Below, one piece after another: positions 8,218 through 17,843 of a stretch of DNA of 64,000 nucleotides. This stretch comes from Pseudomonas syringae (GTDB lineage: Bacteria; Pseudomonadota; Gammaproteobacteria; Pseudomonadales; Pseudomonadaceae). The stretch is taken from the NCBI RefSeq assembly GCF_023278085.1, contig NZ_CP066265.1, forward strand, positions 5,359,501 to 5,423,500, read 5' to 3'. Positions within the stretch are counted from its first letter, which is position 1, and each line of letters begins with the position of its first letter. The notes under the pieces are model-generated. The model was given only the letters and a program-made list of their open reading frames with translations. It had not been told where the DNA came from and made no database searches. Made by a program: the position numbers and the translations under genes.

Positions 8218-9428
8218 CAGGCAGCCACCTCTTCCATGTGCCACGAACCGAACGGATCGGCCAGTTCGCACCAGCACTCGACACCGGTCGCCATCTCGGC
8301 GTCGGTGAGCAGGCAATTGTCCAGTTCAGCTGTCAGCAGCGCAAAATCGATGTTCTGACCGATAAACACCAGCTCCTGCCGGCAGTCGCCGGTTTCGTTG
8401 GACCAGTTCTTCAGAATCGATGCAACGCTATCCTTGTCCTCAGGCCAGCCATCACGGTTAACGAAACGCCACCAGCGTCCGGCGAAACCATGGCGCATCA
8501 AACCACCCGCCTGCGACCAGCTGCCCGCATCCTTGTACTTGCTGGCCAGCCAGAAAAATCCTTTGGAGCGCAGCAGTTTGCCATTGGTCCACGGGCGGTT
8601 AATGAAATCGAAGAAGCGCTGCGGATGAAACGGACGGCGCGCGCGATAAGCCGTCGATGCAATCCCGTACTCTTCGGTTTCCGGCAGGTGATCGCCGCGC
8701 ATTTCCTTCAGCCAGCCCGGCGCCTGAGAGGCCCGTTCGAAGTCGAAGCGACCGGTATTGAGGATCTTCGCCAACGGCACCTGGCCCATCACCATCGGCA
8801 CGATCTCGGCGTCCGGATTGAGCCGTTTCAGAATTGCGACAAGCTCTTCCCGCTCGCTGGAACTGATCAGATCGATCTTGCTGAGTAGAATCACGTCGGC
8901 GAACTCGATCTGCTCGATCAACAGGTCAGTAATGGAGCGATCATCCTCTTCACCAAGGGTTTCACCCCGCGTGTCCAGGCCATCCGCGGCTTCGTAATCG
9001 AGCAGAAAATTCACGCCATCGACCACGGTAACCATAGTGTCCAGCCGCGCCAAGTCGCTCAGGCTCTTGCCTGCTTCATCGCGGAAGGTGAACGTCTCGG
9101 CGACCGGCAGAGGCTCGGAGATCCCGGTGGATTCGATCAATAAATAATCAAAGCGCCCGTCCTGAGCAAGACGGCTGACCTCTTCGAGCAGGTCTTCGCG
9201 CAAGGTGCAACAAATGCAGCCGTTGCTCATCTCGATCAACTTTTCCTCGGCGCGGTTCAGGCTGACATCGCGCTGGACTTCGCCGCCATCAATGTTGATC
9301 TCGCTCATATCATTGACGATGACGGCCACACGCAAGTTTTCACGATTGCGCAGGATGTAATTGAGTAAGGTGCTTTTACCGGCCCCGAGAAAGCCGGAAA
9401 GAACGGTAACGGGTAGACGGTCTGACAT
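8217..9428 (-). CDS. zigA: Zinc-responsive COG0523 GTPase ZigA
   Basis: A protein of 403 residues with Walker [11 protein letters not shown] (11-20), the C-x-C-C metal site at 71-74 (NGCICC), [11 protein letters not shown], the guanine loop SKIDL, and a CobW C-terminal domain ending near GSWHMEEV. ZigA-type proteins are zinc metallochaperones induced by zinc starvation. A strong Zur-box-like palindrome lies about 90 bases upstream (9518-9532), so Zur repression is likely. It heads an operon with the DUF1826 gene. The symbol rests on motifs, length and the regulatory site; an annotation as plain CobW-family GTPase would also be acceptable. Confidence 0.9.
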   Translation of the reverse strand: MSDRLPVTVLSGFLGAGKSTLLNYILRNRENLRVAVIVNDMSEINIDGGEVQRDVSLNRAEEKLIEMSNGCICCTLREDLLEEVSRLAQDGRFDYLLIESTGISEPLPVAETFTFRDEAGKSLSDLARLDTMVTVVDGVNFLLDYEAADGLDTRGETLGEEDDRSITDLLIEQIEFADVILLSKIDLISSSEREELVAILKRLNPDAEIVPMVMGQVPLAKILNTGRFDFERASQAPGWLKEMRGDHLPETEEYGIASTAYRARRPFHPQRFFDFINRPWTNGKLLRSKGFFWLASKYKDAGSWSQAGGLMRHGFAGRWWRFVNRDGWPEDKDSVASILKNWSNETGDCRQELVFIGQNIDFALLTAELDNCLLTDAEMATGVECWCELADPFGSWHMEEVAA

Positions 9429-9517
9429 CAGGATTCTCCAGTCAGCGGCAAGGCTTGAACCTTTTTCATGGCAGCTGCAACGAATCCCTCAGGCAGCCAG
9501 CTCTAATCACTGCACAA

Positions 9518-9532
9518 TGTTATAGTATAACA
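9518..9532. promoter_or_regulatory. Zur box between zigA and an exported-protein gene
   Basis: TGTTATAGTATAACA is a perfect 15-base palindrome around a central base and matches the proteobacterial Zur consensus core GTTATANTATAAC. It lies 90 bases upstream of zigA and about 37 bases upstream of the divergent gene at 9569, so it could control both. Confidence 0.85.
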
Positions 9533-9568
9533 ACACAAAATAGCTACCGGGCTTGGTGACAGGTTTTG

Positions 9569-9946
9569 ATGAAACGGCTCACAACGGGATTGATCGTGCT
9601 CTTGACGCTGACTGGCGCACAGGCGATGGCGGCTGCTCCGGATCTGGCACGCTGTACCCGCAGCGCGTCGATACTGGCGTGCAGCGATGCGCTGGGTAAT
9701 AGCTACAGTGTGGTTACGGCAGGGCCGACGACCTGGTTGAAGGGTTATGAAGTGCTCGATAAACGTCGCTGGGCGCAAACCAACAGCCGTTATGGCCAAC
9801 TGACGTTTTTTACCGGGCTGGCCTCGAATGGCGAAGCCTGGATTGGCACGATCCAGCGCGTGGGCTGGACCACGATCACGCGAGTCTCCAGCTCAAGCGG
9901 CACACGCAGCAAGATCACGTGCAGCCGCTTGAACGGCTGCCGCTGA
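9569..9946 (+). CDS. Small exported protein, possibly Zur-regulated
   Basis: A protein of 125 residues with a signal peptide (MKRLTTGLIVLLTLTGAQAM, then AAA) and four cysteines in the mature chain. The ATG at 9569 is preferred to the TTG three bases earlier. I recognise no domain; the mature part is rich in Ser/Thr/Trp/Tyr and looks beta-stranded. It starts 37 bases from a Zur box shared with zigA, which is the best clue to its role: an envelope protein made during zinc starvation. It converges on the amidase gene with only 5 bases between stops. Confidence 0.75.
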   Translation: MKRLTTGLIVLLTLTGAQAMAAAPDLARCTRSASILACSDALGNSYSVVTAGPTTWLKGYEVLDKRRWAQTNSRYGQLTFFTGLASNGEAWIGTIQRVGWTTITRVSSSSGTRSKITCSRLNGCR

Positions 9947-9951
9947 ACGCA

Positions 9952-11175
9952 TCAGGCCTGTTGTTCCTGCTTTTGCGCCTGCACCCAGGCCATGTGCGAA
10001 TCCACCGGCGGGTTGCGCTGGAAGTAGCGTTGCAGGCCGTCGAACAAACCGTCTGCCACAGCCTGTTGATGACGTGCCGTGACCAGCCGTTGACTGTCGC
10101 GGCTGTTGGAGATGAAGCCGGTCTCGACCAGAATCGATGGCACGTCCGGCGACTTGAGCACCGCAAAGCCCGCCTGCTCAACGCGCTTCTGATGCAGCGT
10201 GGTGATGCCTTCCAGACTGCCCAGAACGGTATGCCCCAGTTGCAGACTGGCTGCGATGGTCGCGTTCATCGACATGTCGAGAATCACCCCGGCCAGCATC
10301 GGGTCTTTGTCTTTCAGGTTGAGCAACGACGTCGCACCCAACAGGTCCGCGCCATTTTCTCGCTGCGCCATAAAGCGCGCTGTCGCCGAGGTTGCGCCGC
10401 CTTCGGACAAGGCAAATACCGAAGCGCCGGAAGCGGTCAGACGAGGTGCCGCGTCAGCGTGCACGGAGATAAACATATCGGCGTTGGATTTGTGCGCGAA
10501 CTCGACCCGTTTGCGCAACGGCACAAAGAAGTCATCGTTGCGCACCAGGCGCACATCGAAGCCCTTCTCGCGCTTCAGGCGCCTGGCCAGCAACTGCGCG
10601 ATGGACAGCACGACGTCTTTCTCGCGTTCACCACGTGAGCCGACTGCGCCTGGGTCCTTGCCGCCATGCCCGGCGTCGACCACTACCATGATGTCGCGTC
10701 CGGTGTGGGCCTTGCTCTGAATCGGCACCGGCACTGGCGGCGGCAGTTCGGCCATTTGCACCGGAGCACGCGCTGTGGAACTCATGTCCAGCACCAACCG
10801 ATGACCTTGCGAGCCATCGGGGCCAAGCAGAAAGCTATTGAGCTGCACGGGTGCAGTCAGGTCCAGCACGATGCGCGTGTCATCGCCGGTGCCGTAATGC
10901 CCGGAACGAATCGATTTGATGACCGTGCGATCCAGCGCCAACTGGCTGAAATTTCCGGTCAGCCGGGAGCCACTGACATCGATGATCAGCCGGTCGGGCG
11001 CGGTAAGCATGAAAGTTTTGTACTGCACCGGGCCGCTCAGATCCAGCACCAGCCGCAGCTTGTCGTTGGTACGCCACAGACGTGCGTTGCTGATCTGCGT
11101 GGCGTAGGCACCCAACGGCAGCGTCAGGGCGGCGCTGGCCAGCAGCATATTGAGCAACACTTGGCGTCGGTGCAT
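9952..11175 (-). CDS. amiA: N-acetylmuramoyl-L-alanine amidase with AMIN domain
   Basis: A protein of 407 residues. The start ATG at 11175 is chosen; an in-frame TTG lies 12 bases upstream. The N-terminus HRRQVLLNMLLASAALTL carries a twin-arginine pair before the hydrophobic segment, consistent with Tat export. An AMIN domain (about 27-135) targets the septum or envelope, and an Amidase_3 domain (about 162-400) carries the zinc ligands H170 (DAGHGG), E185 (GEREKD) and H239 (SVHADAA) and the catalytic E351 (VETGFISN). It cleaves the amide between MurNAc and the peptide stem during cell separation. A Zur-like box 60 bases upstream suggests it is the zinc-starvation paralogue that replaces or supplements AmiB/C, as known for amiA in P. 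aeruginosa. Confidence 0.93.
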   Translation of the reverse strand: MHRRQVLLNMLLASAALTLPLGAYATQISNARLWRTNDKLRLVLDLSGPVQYKTFMLTAPDRLIIDVSGSRLTGNFSQLALDRTVIKSIRSGHYGTGDDTRIVLDLTAPVQLNSFLLGPDGSQGHRLVLDMSSTARAPVQMAELPPPVPVPIQSKAHTGRDIMVVVDAGHGGKDPGAVGSRGEREKDVVLSIAQLLARRLKREKGFDVRLVRNDDFFVPLRKRVEFAHKSNADMFISVHADAAPRLTASGASVFALSEGGATSATARFMAQRENGADLLGATSLLNLKDKDPMLAGVILDMSMNATIAASLQLGHTVLGSLEGITTLHQKRVEQAGFAVLKSPDVPSILVETGFISNSRDSQRLVTARHQQAVADGLFDGLQRYFQRNPPVDSHMAWVQAQKQEQQA

Positions 11176-11233
11176 GGAATGTCTCAAAGAGCAAATCGAG
11201 CATCCCGGCTCACGAAGGGTTCATCCACATCAA

Positions 11234-11250
11234 TAGTAACAATATAACAT
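11234..11250. promoter_or_regulatory. Zur-box-like palindrome upstream of the amidase
   Basis: On the minus strand the sequence reads ATGTTATATTGTTAC, an imperfect match to GTTATANTATAAC with one strong half-site. It lies 60-75 bases upstream of the amidase start, the same spacing as the other two boxes in this window. Confidence 0.65.
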
Positions 11251-11374
11251 GCAGTTACAGGCGGAAGATGAAGCCCTTCATGAAGATTCCGTCATGAAAT
11301 ACCAGCCGCGAGCGACAATAATTCATCGCCTTGGCGGCTGGTGTTCCACGTGGAACATAACTCTATGAATTTGA

Positions 11375-11896
11375 TCAGGTACGTGGCGCTACAGCGCCGC
11401 ATTGCGGACCCAGCCAAACCGCGCGGGTGTCCATGCTGCCGTTCTGTTGCTGACCCGTAGCATTGAATGTGCCGACTACTTTGGTGGTGAATTCACGGTC
11501 GCTGAGGAACTGCGCCTGTCCTGTGCCTTGCGCCTTAGGGCAAGTGAACTGGAAATTCCAGGTCTTGCCGTTGCGCGCAGTGATCTTCTGCGAGCAACCG
11601 GAGGCCGGGTCAGTCAGCGGGATATCGTCGGACTTCACCTGCGCCTCGGTCAGGCAGGCCCGTACGCCTTTGCCTCCCAGTGAGACACCCTGCTTCTTCA
11701 TCATCTGTTCCATCATGGCGCGCTGCTCGGGCGGCAGGTTCTGCAACTGCCCTAGCATCAGTTGCAGGTCCGGCAGCTGTTGCCCATCGACCTGCATGTT
11801 GCTCGTGGTCAGTTCCCACAAGCCCGGTTGCAGCATCTGCGCTTGAGCCAGTGGCGTCGCCAGACAAAACATCCAGGCCAATATGCGTTTGTTCAT
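11375..11896 (-). CDS. DUF3617 family periplasmic protein
   Basis: A protein of 173 residues. The start ATG at 11896 follows AGGAATC and yields a signal peptide (MNKRILAWMFCLATPLAQA). The mature protein begins MLQPGLWELT, the usual DUF3617 opening, followed by a Gln/Met-rich helix (PEQRAMMEQMMKKQG) and three or more cysteines (ACLTEA, GCSQK, FTCPKA). The family is of unknown function and periplasmic. It has its own promoter region and no operon partner. Confidence 0.88.
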   Translation of the reverse strand: MNKRILAWMFCLATPLAQAQMLQPGLWELTTSNMQVDGQQLPDLQLMLGQLQNLPPEQRAMMEQMMKKQGVSLGGKGVRACLTEAQVKSDDIPLTDPASGCSQKITARNGKTWNFQFTCPKAQGTGQAQFLSDREFTTKVVGTFNATGQQQNGSMDTRAVWLGPQCGAVAPRT

Positions 11897-12064
11897 TTCA
11901 AGATTCCTGATCGAGCAGTTGAATACAGACAAGGCCGAAGCAATCCGGCCGGACGATAAGCCTTAGACGGTATAAGCGAAGCCCAGTTGCACCGGGAATA
12001 AAATAGCGACATTCCTGTTCAGCTGTGGTCTTTTAAGCGATAAAAGGCGAGAGCATTGTTCCAC

Positions 12065-13504
12065 ATGGATTATCACGACCCGTACTTTTTCGGCTATGTC
12101 ATCGGCTTCCTTCATTTACTGGGCAGCGTTGCCGCCATTCACGCCTTGTTGACGGTGCGTACATCCCAAGGCGCAATTGCCTGGGCGATGCCGCTGCTGT
12201 TCATCCCCTACTTCACCCTGCTGCCTTATCTGATCTTCGGACGCAGTTCATTCGATGCGTATATCAAGGCGCGTCGCGAAGCCAACAAGGAAATGCGCGC
12301 GGCCATCGGCAACCTCAACTGGCGGCCGTGGATTGAAGAAGCCGTGGCGGCGCGGCGCTCGGATGCTTATGCAGCGCTGCGTGCGATGCCAAAGCTGGGG
12401 AACATGCCCGCGCTGGCCAACAACAAGGTCAGGCTGCTGATCAATGGCGAAGAAACCTTCGGGGCCATCTTCCAGGCGATCCGCGAAGCAAAGCAGACGA
12501 TTCTGGTGCAGTTTTTCATCATTCATGACGATAAGCTCGGGCGTCAGCTACAAACGCTGCTGCTGGAAAAAGCCGCAGAGGGTGTGGCGATTTTCGTACT
12601 CTACGATCGCATTGGCAGCCATGCGTTACCGGGCTCTTACATCGAAACGTTGCGTGAAGGCGGCGTGCAGATAAAAGCATTCGCCACGCGCGGTGGCTGG
12701 CTCAACCGCTTCCAGATCAACTTCCGCAACCATCGCAAGATCGTGGTCGTCGATGGCCTCAAAGGCTATATGGGCGGGCATAACGTCGGCGACGAATACA
12801 TGGGGTTGAAACCGCCGCTGGCACCATGGCGGGATACGCACGTGGAAACCATCGGCCCGGTAGTCGCCTGCTTGCAAGAGTCATTTGCCGAAGACTGGTT
12901 CTGGGCCACACGCGAGCTGCCACCGCTAAGCCTGCCTGAGGAATTTCCGGAAGACGGCGTGCTTTGCCAACTGCTGACCACCGGCCCGGCCGACGCACAG
13001 GAAACCTGCTCGCTGTTCTTCGTCGAAGCCATTCATGCCGCCGAAGAGCGCGTATGGATCACCAGCCCCTACTTCGTCCCCGACGAAGCGGTATCGGCCG
13101 CCCTGACCCTGGCGGTACTGCGCGGCGTAGACGTGCGTCTGCTGCTGCCCTCGCGTCCTGATCACTACGCGGTGTACGCCGCCTCCAGCCTGTACGCATT
13201 CGAAGCAGTACGTGCAGGCGTTCGCGTGTTCCGTTACGAACCCGGCTTCCTGCACCAGAAAGTGGTATTGGTCGACAGCGAGATCACCGCCATCGGCAGC
13301 GCCAACCTCGACAACCGCTCGTTCCGTCTCAACTTCGAACTGATGTTGCTGACCGTCGACAGCGCGTTTTCCAGCCAGGTCGAAGCCATGCTTACCGCCG
13401 ACTTCGCTGCGGCGCGAGAAATCTCCCTCCAGGACAGCCACGACACCCGCCGCCTGCATCAGCTGGGCATGCGCGTGGCGAGGCTGATATCACCGATTTT
13501 GTGA
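12065..13504 (+). CDS. clsA: Cardiolipin synthase A
   Basis: A protein of 479 residues, the standard ClsA length when started at ATG 12065. An in-frame TTG at 12056 has better spacing from AAAGGCGAG and cannot be excluded. Two N-terminal membrane helices (about 8-30 and 38-58) are followed by two phospholipase D domains with HKD motifs H223-x-K225-x4-D230 ([10 protein letters not shown]) and H397-x-K399-x4-D404 (LHQKVVLVD, followed by [10 protein letters not shown]). It condenses two phosphatidylglycerol molecules into cardiolipin plus glycerol at the inner membrane. It is monocistronic. Confidence 0.95.
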   Translation: MDYHDPYFFGYVIGFLHLLGSVAAIHALLTVRTSQGAIAWAMPLLFIPYFTLLPYLIFGRSSFDAYIKARREANKEMRAAIGNLNWRPWIEEAVAARRSDAYAALRAMPKLGNMPALANNKVRLLINGEETFGAIFQAIREAKQTILVQFFIIHDDKLGRQLQTLLLEKAAEGVAIFVLYDRIGSHALPGSYIETLREGGVQIKAFATRGGWLNRFQINFRNHRKIVVVDGLKGYMGGHNVGDEYMGLKPPLAPWRDTHVETIGPVVACLQESFAEDWFWATRELPPLSLPEEFPEDGVLCQLLTTGPADAQETCSLFFVEAIHAAEERVWITSPYFVPDEAVSAALTLAVLRGVDVRLLLPSRPDHYAVYAASSLYAFEAVRAGVRVFRYEPGFLHQKVVLVDSEITAIGSANLDNRSFRLNFELMLLTVDSAFSSQVEAMLTADFAAAREISLQDSHDTRRLHQLGMRVARLISPIL

Positions 13505-13851
13505 GCCCGCTTAACACTATCAACCCGACTGACCCTCGTACCAATGCTCTGGTACTCATTACTGGAACTCCGCATCCGGTCTTGAATGAGCGGCACCGCA
13601 CAGATCTGAACGGCATTCCCACGCAGAGCGTGCGGAACGAGAGGTGTCCGGGCTTACGACTCTCGTGCCAATGCCTTGGCATCCATTTCTGGACGCTCTG
13701 CGTCCGGTCTTGAATGTGCGTTGCGAAGTATTATCGTGCGCCAACGATAAACATCCTCCCGCGTCAGCGGCAATCCGGTCGAGCCATCGGCGAAGGGTTT
13801 CACTGCCAGTATCTGGTGCAGGTTGATCCAGCCTGTGGCGAAGCCATGCGT
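13505..13851. other. Intergenic region: degenerate palindromes and a possible gene remnant
   Basis: Positions 13530-13720 carry palindromic repeat-like sequences (for example GCATTCCCACGCAGAGCG and GGACGCTCTGCGTCC). At about 13720-13850 the minus strand keeps an open frame encoding GWINLHQILAVKPFADGSTG and LPLTREDVYRWR. It looks like coding sequence but has no start codon, is bounded upstream by a stop and runs into the repeats. I do not recognise the protein; it may be a truncated gene. Confidence 0.4.
13530..13720. repeat. Degenerate extragenic palindromes after clsA
   Basis: Two related halves: CGTACCAATGCTCTGGTACTC followed by GAACTCCGCATCCGGTCTTG (13538-13585), and TCGTGCCAATGCCTTGGCATCC followed by GGACGCTCTGCGTCCGGTCTTG (13663-13714). 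They share the TGCCAATGC and CCGGTCTTGAATG parts with one another and the first part with the repeat unit at 213-273. A third palindrome CCCACGCAGAGCGTGCGG lies between. Confidence 0.6.
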
Positions 13852-15777
13852 TTATAGCTTCAGCAGCGGCTCCTGGAAGCGCAATAGACGTCCGGCATTG
13901 CCAAGCACCAACAATGTGCTGAGATTGTGCAGGACAGCCGCGACCATGGCGCCAGCCGCGCCGAGCAGACCAAAAGCCGCCATCGCAACAATGGCCAGCG
14001 TCCAGCCCAGCCCGATGATCACGTTGACCTGCAACGTCTGCCGGCACTGGCGGCTGAGGCGCACGCAGGTGCCCAGTCGCCGCAGGTCGCTGCCAATCAG
14101 CACGATGTCGGCGGAAGCCAGCGCGATGTCCGCCCCGCCCGCCCCCATCGCAACGCCCACCACACCGGCCTTGAGCGCCAGCGAGTCATTGATGCCATCA
14201 CCTACCACCATCGGCCGGAAGCCACCGGCAATTTCACCCATGACCCGGTTGAGCTTGTCCTCCGGCAGCGCCTGCGCCTGAACATCGGCAATACCGATTT
14301 CCCGAGCCAGGTTATCGGCCACGCTTTGCCGGTCACCGGTCAGCAGCAATTGGCGCCCCAGGCCCAGCTCACGCAGTTCAAGCAGCGCCGCCTGTGCTTC
14401 AGGTTTGACGCTGTCGGCCAGCAGCAGCCAGGCCAGAAAGATACCGTCCAGCGACAGCCCGGCCAGCGGGCCGTCATGCGCAGGCACGGCAGACGTGACG
14501 ATGCCCAGTTGCTCAAACAGCTCCGGGCGACCCAATGCGGCTTCGCCATGCTCGGTCGACGCGACGACGCCCAACCCCTGGCGCTCGCGGGTATCGCTCA
14601 ACGGCAACAAAAGACTGTTATCCACAAGCCCGGCCATTGCCCGACTGACCGGATGGCTGCTGGCCGAACCCAAGCTGGCCGCCAGCGCCAGCAACAGTGG
14701 ATGCTGCGGGCCATCGGCCTGCACTGACTGCAAACGCAGGCGGCCAAAGGTGAGGGTGCCGGTCTTGTCCACGACCAGCGAGGTCAGGTCAGCCAGCTCT
14801 TCAAGGAACGCCGAACTGCGAATCAGAATCCCGTGGCGCGCCGCTACGGCGATGCCTGCGATAGCGGTCGCCGGAGCCGAGAGCACCAGCGCACACGGAC
14901 ACGCCGCAACCAGCACGGCGAGCATCGCCTGCGCATCCTGAGTGATAAACCAGGTCAGCGCGGCGATCAGCAACACCAGCACCATATAGCTGCCTGCGTA
15001 ACGCTCCAGCAAGCGGGTGATCGGTGGCTTGGAACGTTCGGCGCTTTGCATCAGCGCAATGACCTTGCCCAATGTCGACTGATCGCCAATGCGGGTCACT
15101 TCGATACGCAGCACACCATCCAGATTGATCGCACCGCCAAACACTTCGACGCCGACACTGGCTTCCAGTGGCACCGACTCGCCGGTGATGGACGACGTAT
15201 CAAGACTGGCTTGCCCGGAGAGCACACGGCCATCCGCCGGGACCCGGTCACCGGCGCGCACTTCGACCTGATCACCGGCTTTCAGCGTGGTGTTGTCGAC
15301 CTCACGAATGCTGCCATCTGCACCCAGCAAACGAGCCTGGCTGCGCGTCAGGCGGCCCAGCGCTTCGATGGCCTCCTGCGAGCCGATCACGCTGCGTTCT
15401 TCCAGCACATGACCAAAGATCATGATGATCGGCAGCAATGCAGCCGTCATCAGATCGCCCGTGGCCCAGGCACCGAGCATAGCCAGTGCGATCAGTTGAT
15501 CGGTGATGCCGTGCAGGCTCGGATGCCGCAGGCTATGCCAACCGGCGCTGACCACCGGGATAGCCACCAGCAGCGACGCCGCGCCCAGCAGCAACTGACT
15601 GACGCCCGCCTGCTCCGGCGCGACAAAACGCCAGATCAGCCCCAGCCCCAACAAGCCCAGCGCCAGCATCGCCAGAGTCAGTTGCCGGGCGGCGCTGCGC
15701 TGCTCCGCGTTGCTCAGCAAACTGCCCGCCGCCTCGGGTTTGGCGGCGTGGTGGGTGTGAACGGCTTCGCCACTCAT
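13852..15777 (-). CDS. hmtA: P1B-type metal-transporting ATPase, HmtA-like
   Basis: A protein of 641 residues with all P-type ATPase motifs: TGE at 198-200, the membrane metal site CPC at 293-295, phosphorylation site D337 in DKTGTLT, the HP locus SSHPVSRA, and GDGINDSLALKAG. It lacks any N-terminal heavy-metal-associated domain; instead it begins with a short His-containing tail. The last membrane helix has HN (617-618) where Zn/Cd exporters of the ZntA type have D-x-G. Together with the SPFH genes this resembles HmtA of P. aeruginosa, described as a Zn/Cu importer. It is the last gene of a four-gene operon; its ATG overlaps the previous stop by four bases. The HmtA assignment and import direction are inferred from context; metal-translocating P1B ATPase is certain. 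Confidence 0.8.
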   Translation of the reverse strand: MSGEAVHTHHAAKPEAAGSLLSNAEQRSAARQLTLAMLALGLLGLGLIWRFVAPEQAGVSQLLLGAASLLVAIPVVSAGWHSLRHPSLHGITDQLIALAMLGAWATGDLMTAALLPIIMIFGHVLEERSVIGSQEAIEALGRLTRSQARLLGADGSIREVDNTTLKAGDQVEVRAGDRVPADGRVLSGQASLDTSSITGESVPLEASVGVEVFGGAINLDGVLRIEVTRIGDQSTLGKVIALMQSAERSKPPITRLLERYAGSYMVLVLLIAALTWFITQDAQAMLAVLVAACPCALVLSAPATAIAGIAVAARHGILIRSSAFLEELADLTSLVVDKTGTLTFGRLRLQSVQADGPQHPLLLALAASLGSASSHPVSRAMAGLVDNSLLLPLSDTRERQGLGVVASTEHGEAALGRPELFEQLGIVTSAVPAHDGPLAGLSLDGIFLAWLLLADSVKPEAQAALLELRELGLGRQLLLTGDRQSVADNLAREIGIADVQAQALPEDKLNRVMGEIAGGFRPMVVGDGINDSLALKAGVVGVAMGAGGADIALASADIVLIGSDLRRLGTCVRLSRQCRQTLQVNVIIGLGWTLAIVAMAAFGLLGAAGAMVAAVLHNLSTLLVLGNAGRLLRFQEPLLKL

Positions 15778-16802
15778 TGTGGTGCTCCCTGGATGATCAG
15801 GCGGGAATCGTCTTTAGGATCGACGGTGGTCACCGAACCGGCCTGCCGCAGAATGCCCGGCACGCGCTCGCGATAAAGACGCTGCATCAGGCCAGGATCG
15901 CTGCCGTTGTGGGCAGCCTCCGACAGGCTGACGACCGTGGCCGTGGCCGCCTGCGCCTTGGCCAGACGCTCCGAGGCCTGAGCATGCGCCACTTGCAGGG
16001 TTCGATCGGCTTGCTGATTGGCGGTCTGGGTCAGTTTCTCGGCCTCGGTGCGGGCGTTGGCCACGGCCTGATCGGCCTGCTGACTGGCGGTCAGCACGGC
16101 GTTGAAAGCGTTGACCGCCGAGGTCGGCAGGCTCGATTGCACGTCTACCCGCGCCACTTCGACGCCGATGCCCATTCCGGTCGCAGCCAGTTCCTCCAGA
16201 CGCTGATTGATGCCGCGCACCAAATCACCGCGCAGCCGTTCGCGGCGCTCGGCGGCCTGGCTGTCTGCGCTGATCAGCTCGGGGCGGGCGACCAGAATCG
16301 CGTCCAGATCCCGCGCGGCGGTCAGCGCCACGGCGCTGCGGTTGACCAGTCGATCAAGGGCGGGCAGTACGTGATCGCCCTGCAGAACAAACGCCCTTGG
16401 GTCAGTCACTTTGTAGAAAACGGTCACGTCCAGTTGCACGACACCCGCATCGCCCGTCAGCAGAAAGCCCGAGCCCGCCAGCGCGTCGCTCATCGGTGCC
16501 GAGAGGGTCGCGATCTCATCGGCTTTCAACGCGGCAGGCGAACGCAACAGGGTTTCCACGCGCCGCTCGATCACCCGATCAGCCGAGGGCAGCAGCACCA
16601 CCTGTTCGAAGGGTTGTGGCCAGGCGGTCAGCAGACCGGCGTTCTGCACCCGCTCAAGCGCGCCAAAGCGCATGACCACCGCACGGTTCTGCGGATCGAT
16701 TTCCCGTACGTTGGACGTCACCCAGCCAAGCGCTGCCAGCAGTGTGACGCCATACAGCCCGAGGAACGCCAAGCGGCTGGCCTGCAACCACGGGCTGCTC
16801 AT
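15774..16802 (-). CDS. SPFH/HflK-like membrane protein
   Basis: A protein of 342 residues with one N-terminal membrane helix (about 10-30, LGLYGVTLLAALGWV) and an SPFH/band-7 domain (about 33-240), starting with REIDPQNRAVVMRFGALERV and containing LDVTVFYKVTDPRAFV. A coiled-coil of alternating Ala/Gln/Glu follows (about 235-290). SPFH proteins assemble large ring- or vault-like scaffolds around membrane proteins; here the partner is probably the P1B ATPase encoded next. Both ends overlap neighbours by four bases (ATGA), indicating tight co-translation. The true HflK/HflC pair is expected elsewhere in the genome next to hfq/hflX. Confidence 0.85.
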   Translation of the reverse strand: MSSPWLQASRLAFLGLYGVTLLAALGWVTSNVREIDPQNRAVVMRFGALERVQNAGLLTAWPQPFEQVVLLPSADRVIERRVETLLRSPAALKADEIATLSAPMSDALAGSGFLLTGDAGVVQLDVTVFYKVTDPRAFVLQGDHVLPALDRLVNRSAVALTAARDLDAILVARPELISADSQAAERRERLRGDLVRGINQRLEELAATGMGIGVEVARVDVQSSLPTSAVNAFNAVLTASQQADQAVANARTEAEKLTQTANQQADRTLQVAHAQASERLAKAQAATATVVSLSEAAHNGSDPGLMQRLYRERVPGILRQAGSVTTVDPKDDSRLIIQGAPQ

Positions 16803-17833
16803 GGCTGCGTTCCGCCTTTGGCGTCCAGGGCTGGCGGGCCGTCCACCAGCACACGGAACGGCGCGGCGTCGGTGCGCAGGATCAGGCGCGTACCCGGCGT
16901 CACGATCGTGCCAAGGGTGTCCAGCGAGCGCAGCAGATTGTAGAGCTGAGGCGAGCCGGCATAGGCGCGGCCATAGATCTGCGCGGCTTCGACGCGGGAC
17001 TGCGCCTCGATGTCGGCGGCCTTGACCGTCGCATCCGCTTCGACGATGCGTGCGTCGCGCTCAGCCGCCGAACGTATCTGCGCCGCCTCGCGTTTGCCTA
17101 CCGCCGTGCGCTCGGTGGCGATGGTTTCGCGCTCGGCGCGCATACGGTCGACCGTGGCGTTGAGGGTCACCGACGGCAGGGTCAATCGTTCGACACCTAC
17201 TTGCAACACACGGACGCCATAAGTCGCCAGCAACTGTTGATCGATCTGCTGGCGCAACTGGTTTTCGAACGCCGTGATGTTCACTTTGCTGGCGTCGGTA
17301 TTCACCAGGCTGGACAGGTCAAAGCTGCTCGCCGTGGTTTCCAGCGCGGAGCCGACAAAGGTGCGAATCTGCCGCGCCGCTTCGTCCGGCTGGTTCTGTA
17401 CGGCACGCATGAAGCGCTGCACGTTGTCTGCGTCGCCCTGCACCTGCCACGCCACATACGCCTGAACGATGATGCGCAAGCCGTCGCGAGTGCCGACATC
17501 CTGCAGGCCGCTGGAAGTGGTGCGCAGGCGCAGGTCCACCGGGATGGTCGCCTCGAACGGTGCGGGCCAGCGCCAGCTCAAGCCTGGCTCCAGCAACACG
17601 CGGGACGGGTTGCCAAAGCGAGTGACGACAGTGGCCTCGCCCGAACGCACCTGCACCAGGCTGGCCGCTGCGATGGCAAAAGCAATCAGCACGGCGGCCA
17701 GGCTCGCCCGTCGCCACGGGAAGCTCGCCGGACCGTCAGACGCATGATGATGATGGTGCCCATGACCGCCATGCCCATGACTGTCATGGCTTTCGTGTTC
17801 GCTGTGATCGTGATGATGATGGAACAGACTCAA
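16799..17833 (-). CDS. SPFH/HflC-like protein with a histidine-rich tail
   Basis: A protein of 344 residues from a TTG start at 17833, with AAGGAG six bases upstream overlapping the previous stop. The first 30 residues contain 15 histidines interspersed with Asp, Glu, Ser and Gly: a likely metal-binding tail facing the cytoplasm. A membrane helix (about 42-62) and an SPFH domain (VRSGEATVVTRFGNPSRVLL and YVAWQVQGDADNVQRF) follow, then a coiled coil (about 235-300). The tail and operon suggest it gathers or buffers zinc at the importer. Such tails are not typical of ordinary HflC. Confidence 0.85.
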   Translation of the reverse strand: MSLFHHHHDHSEHESHDSHGHGGHGHHHHHASDGPASFPWRRASLAAVLIAFAIAAASLVQVRSGEATVVTRFGNPSRVLLEPGLSWRWPAPFEATIPVDLRLRTTSSGLQDVGTRDGLRIIVQAYVAWQVQGDADNVQRFMRAVQNQPDEAARQIRTFVGSALETTASSFDLSSLVNTDASKVNITAFENQLRQQIDQQLLATYGVRVLQVGVERLTLPSVTLNATVDRMRAERETIATERTAVGKREAAQIRSAAERDARIVEADATVKAADIEAQSRVEAAQIYGRAYAGSPQLYNLLRSLDTLGTIVTPGTRLILRTDAAPFRVLVDGPPALDAKGGTQP

Positions 17834-17843
17834 GGGACACTCC

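Noticed and set aside
15777..16943. Long open frame on the plus strand opposite the SPFH genes
   Set aside because: It is a GC-rich shadow of the co-translated minus-strand SPFH genes, has no family-like sequence and crosses the gene boundary.
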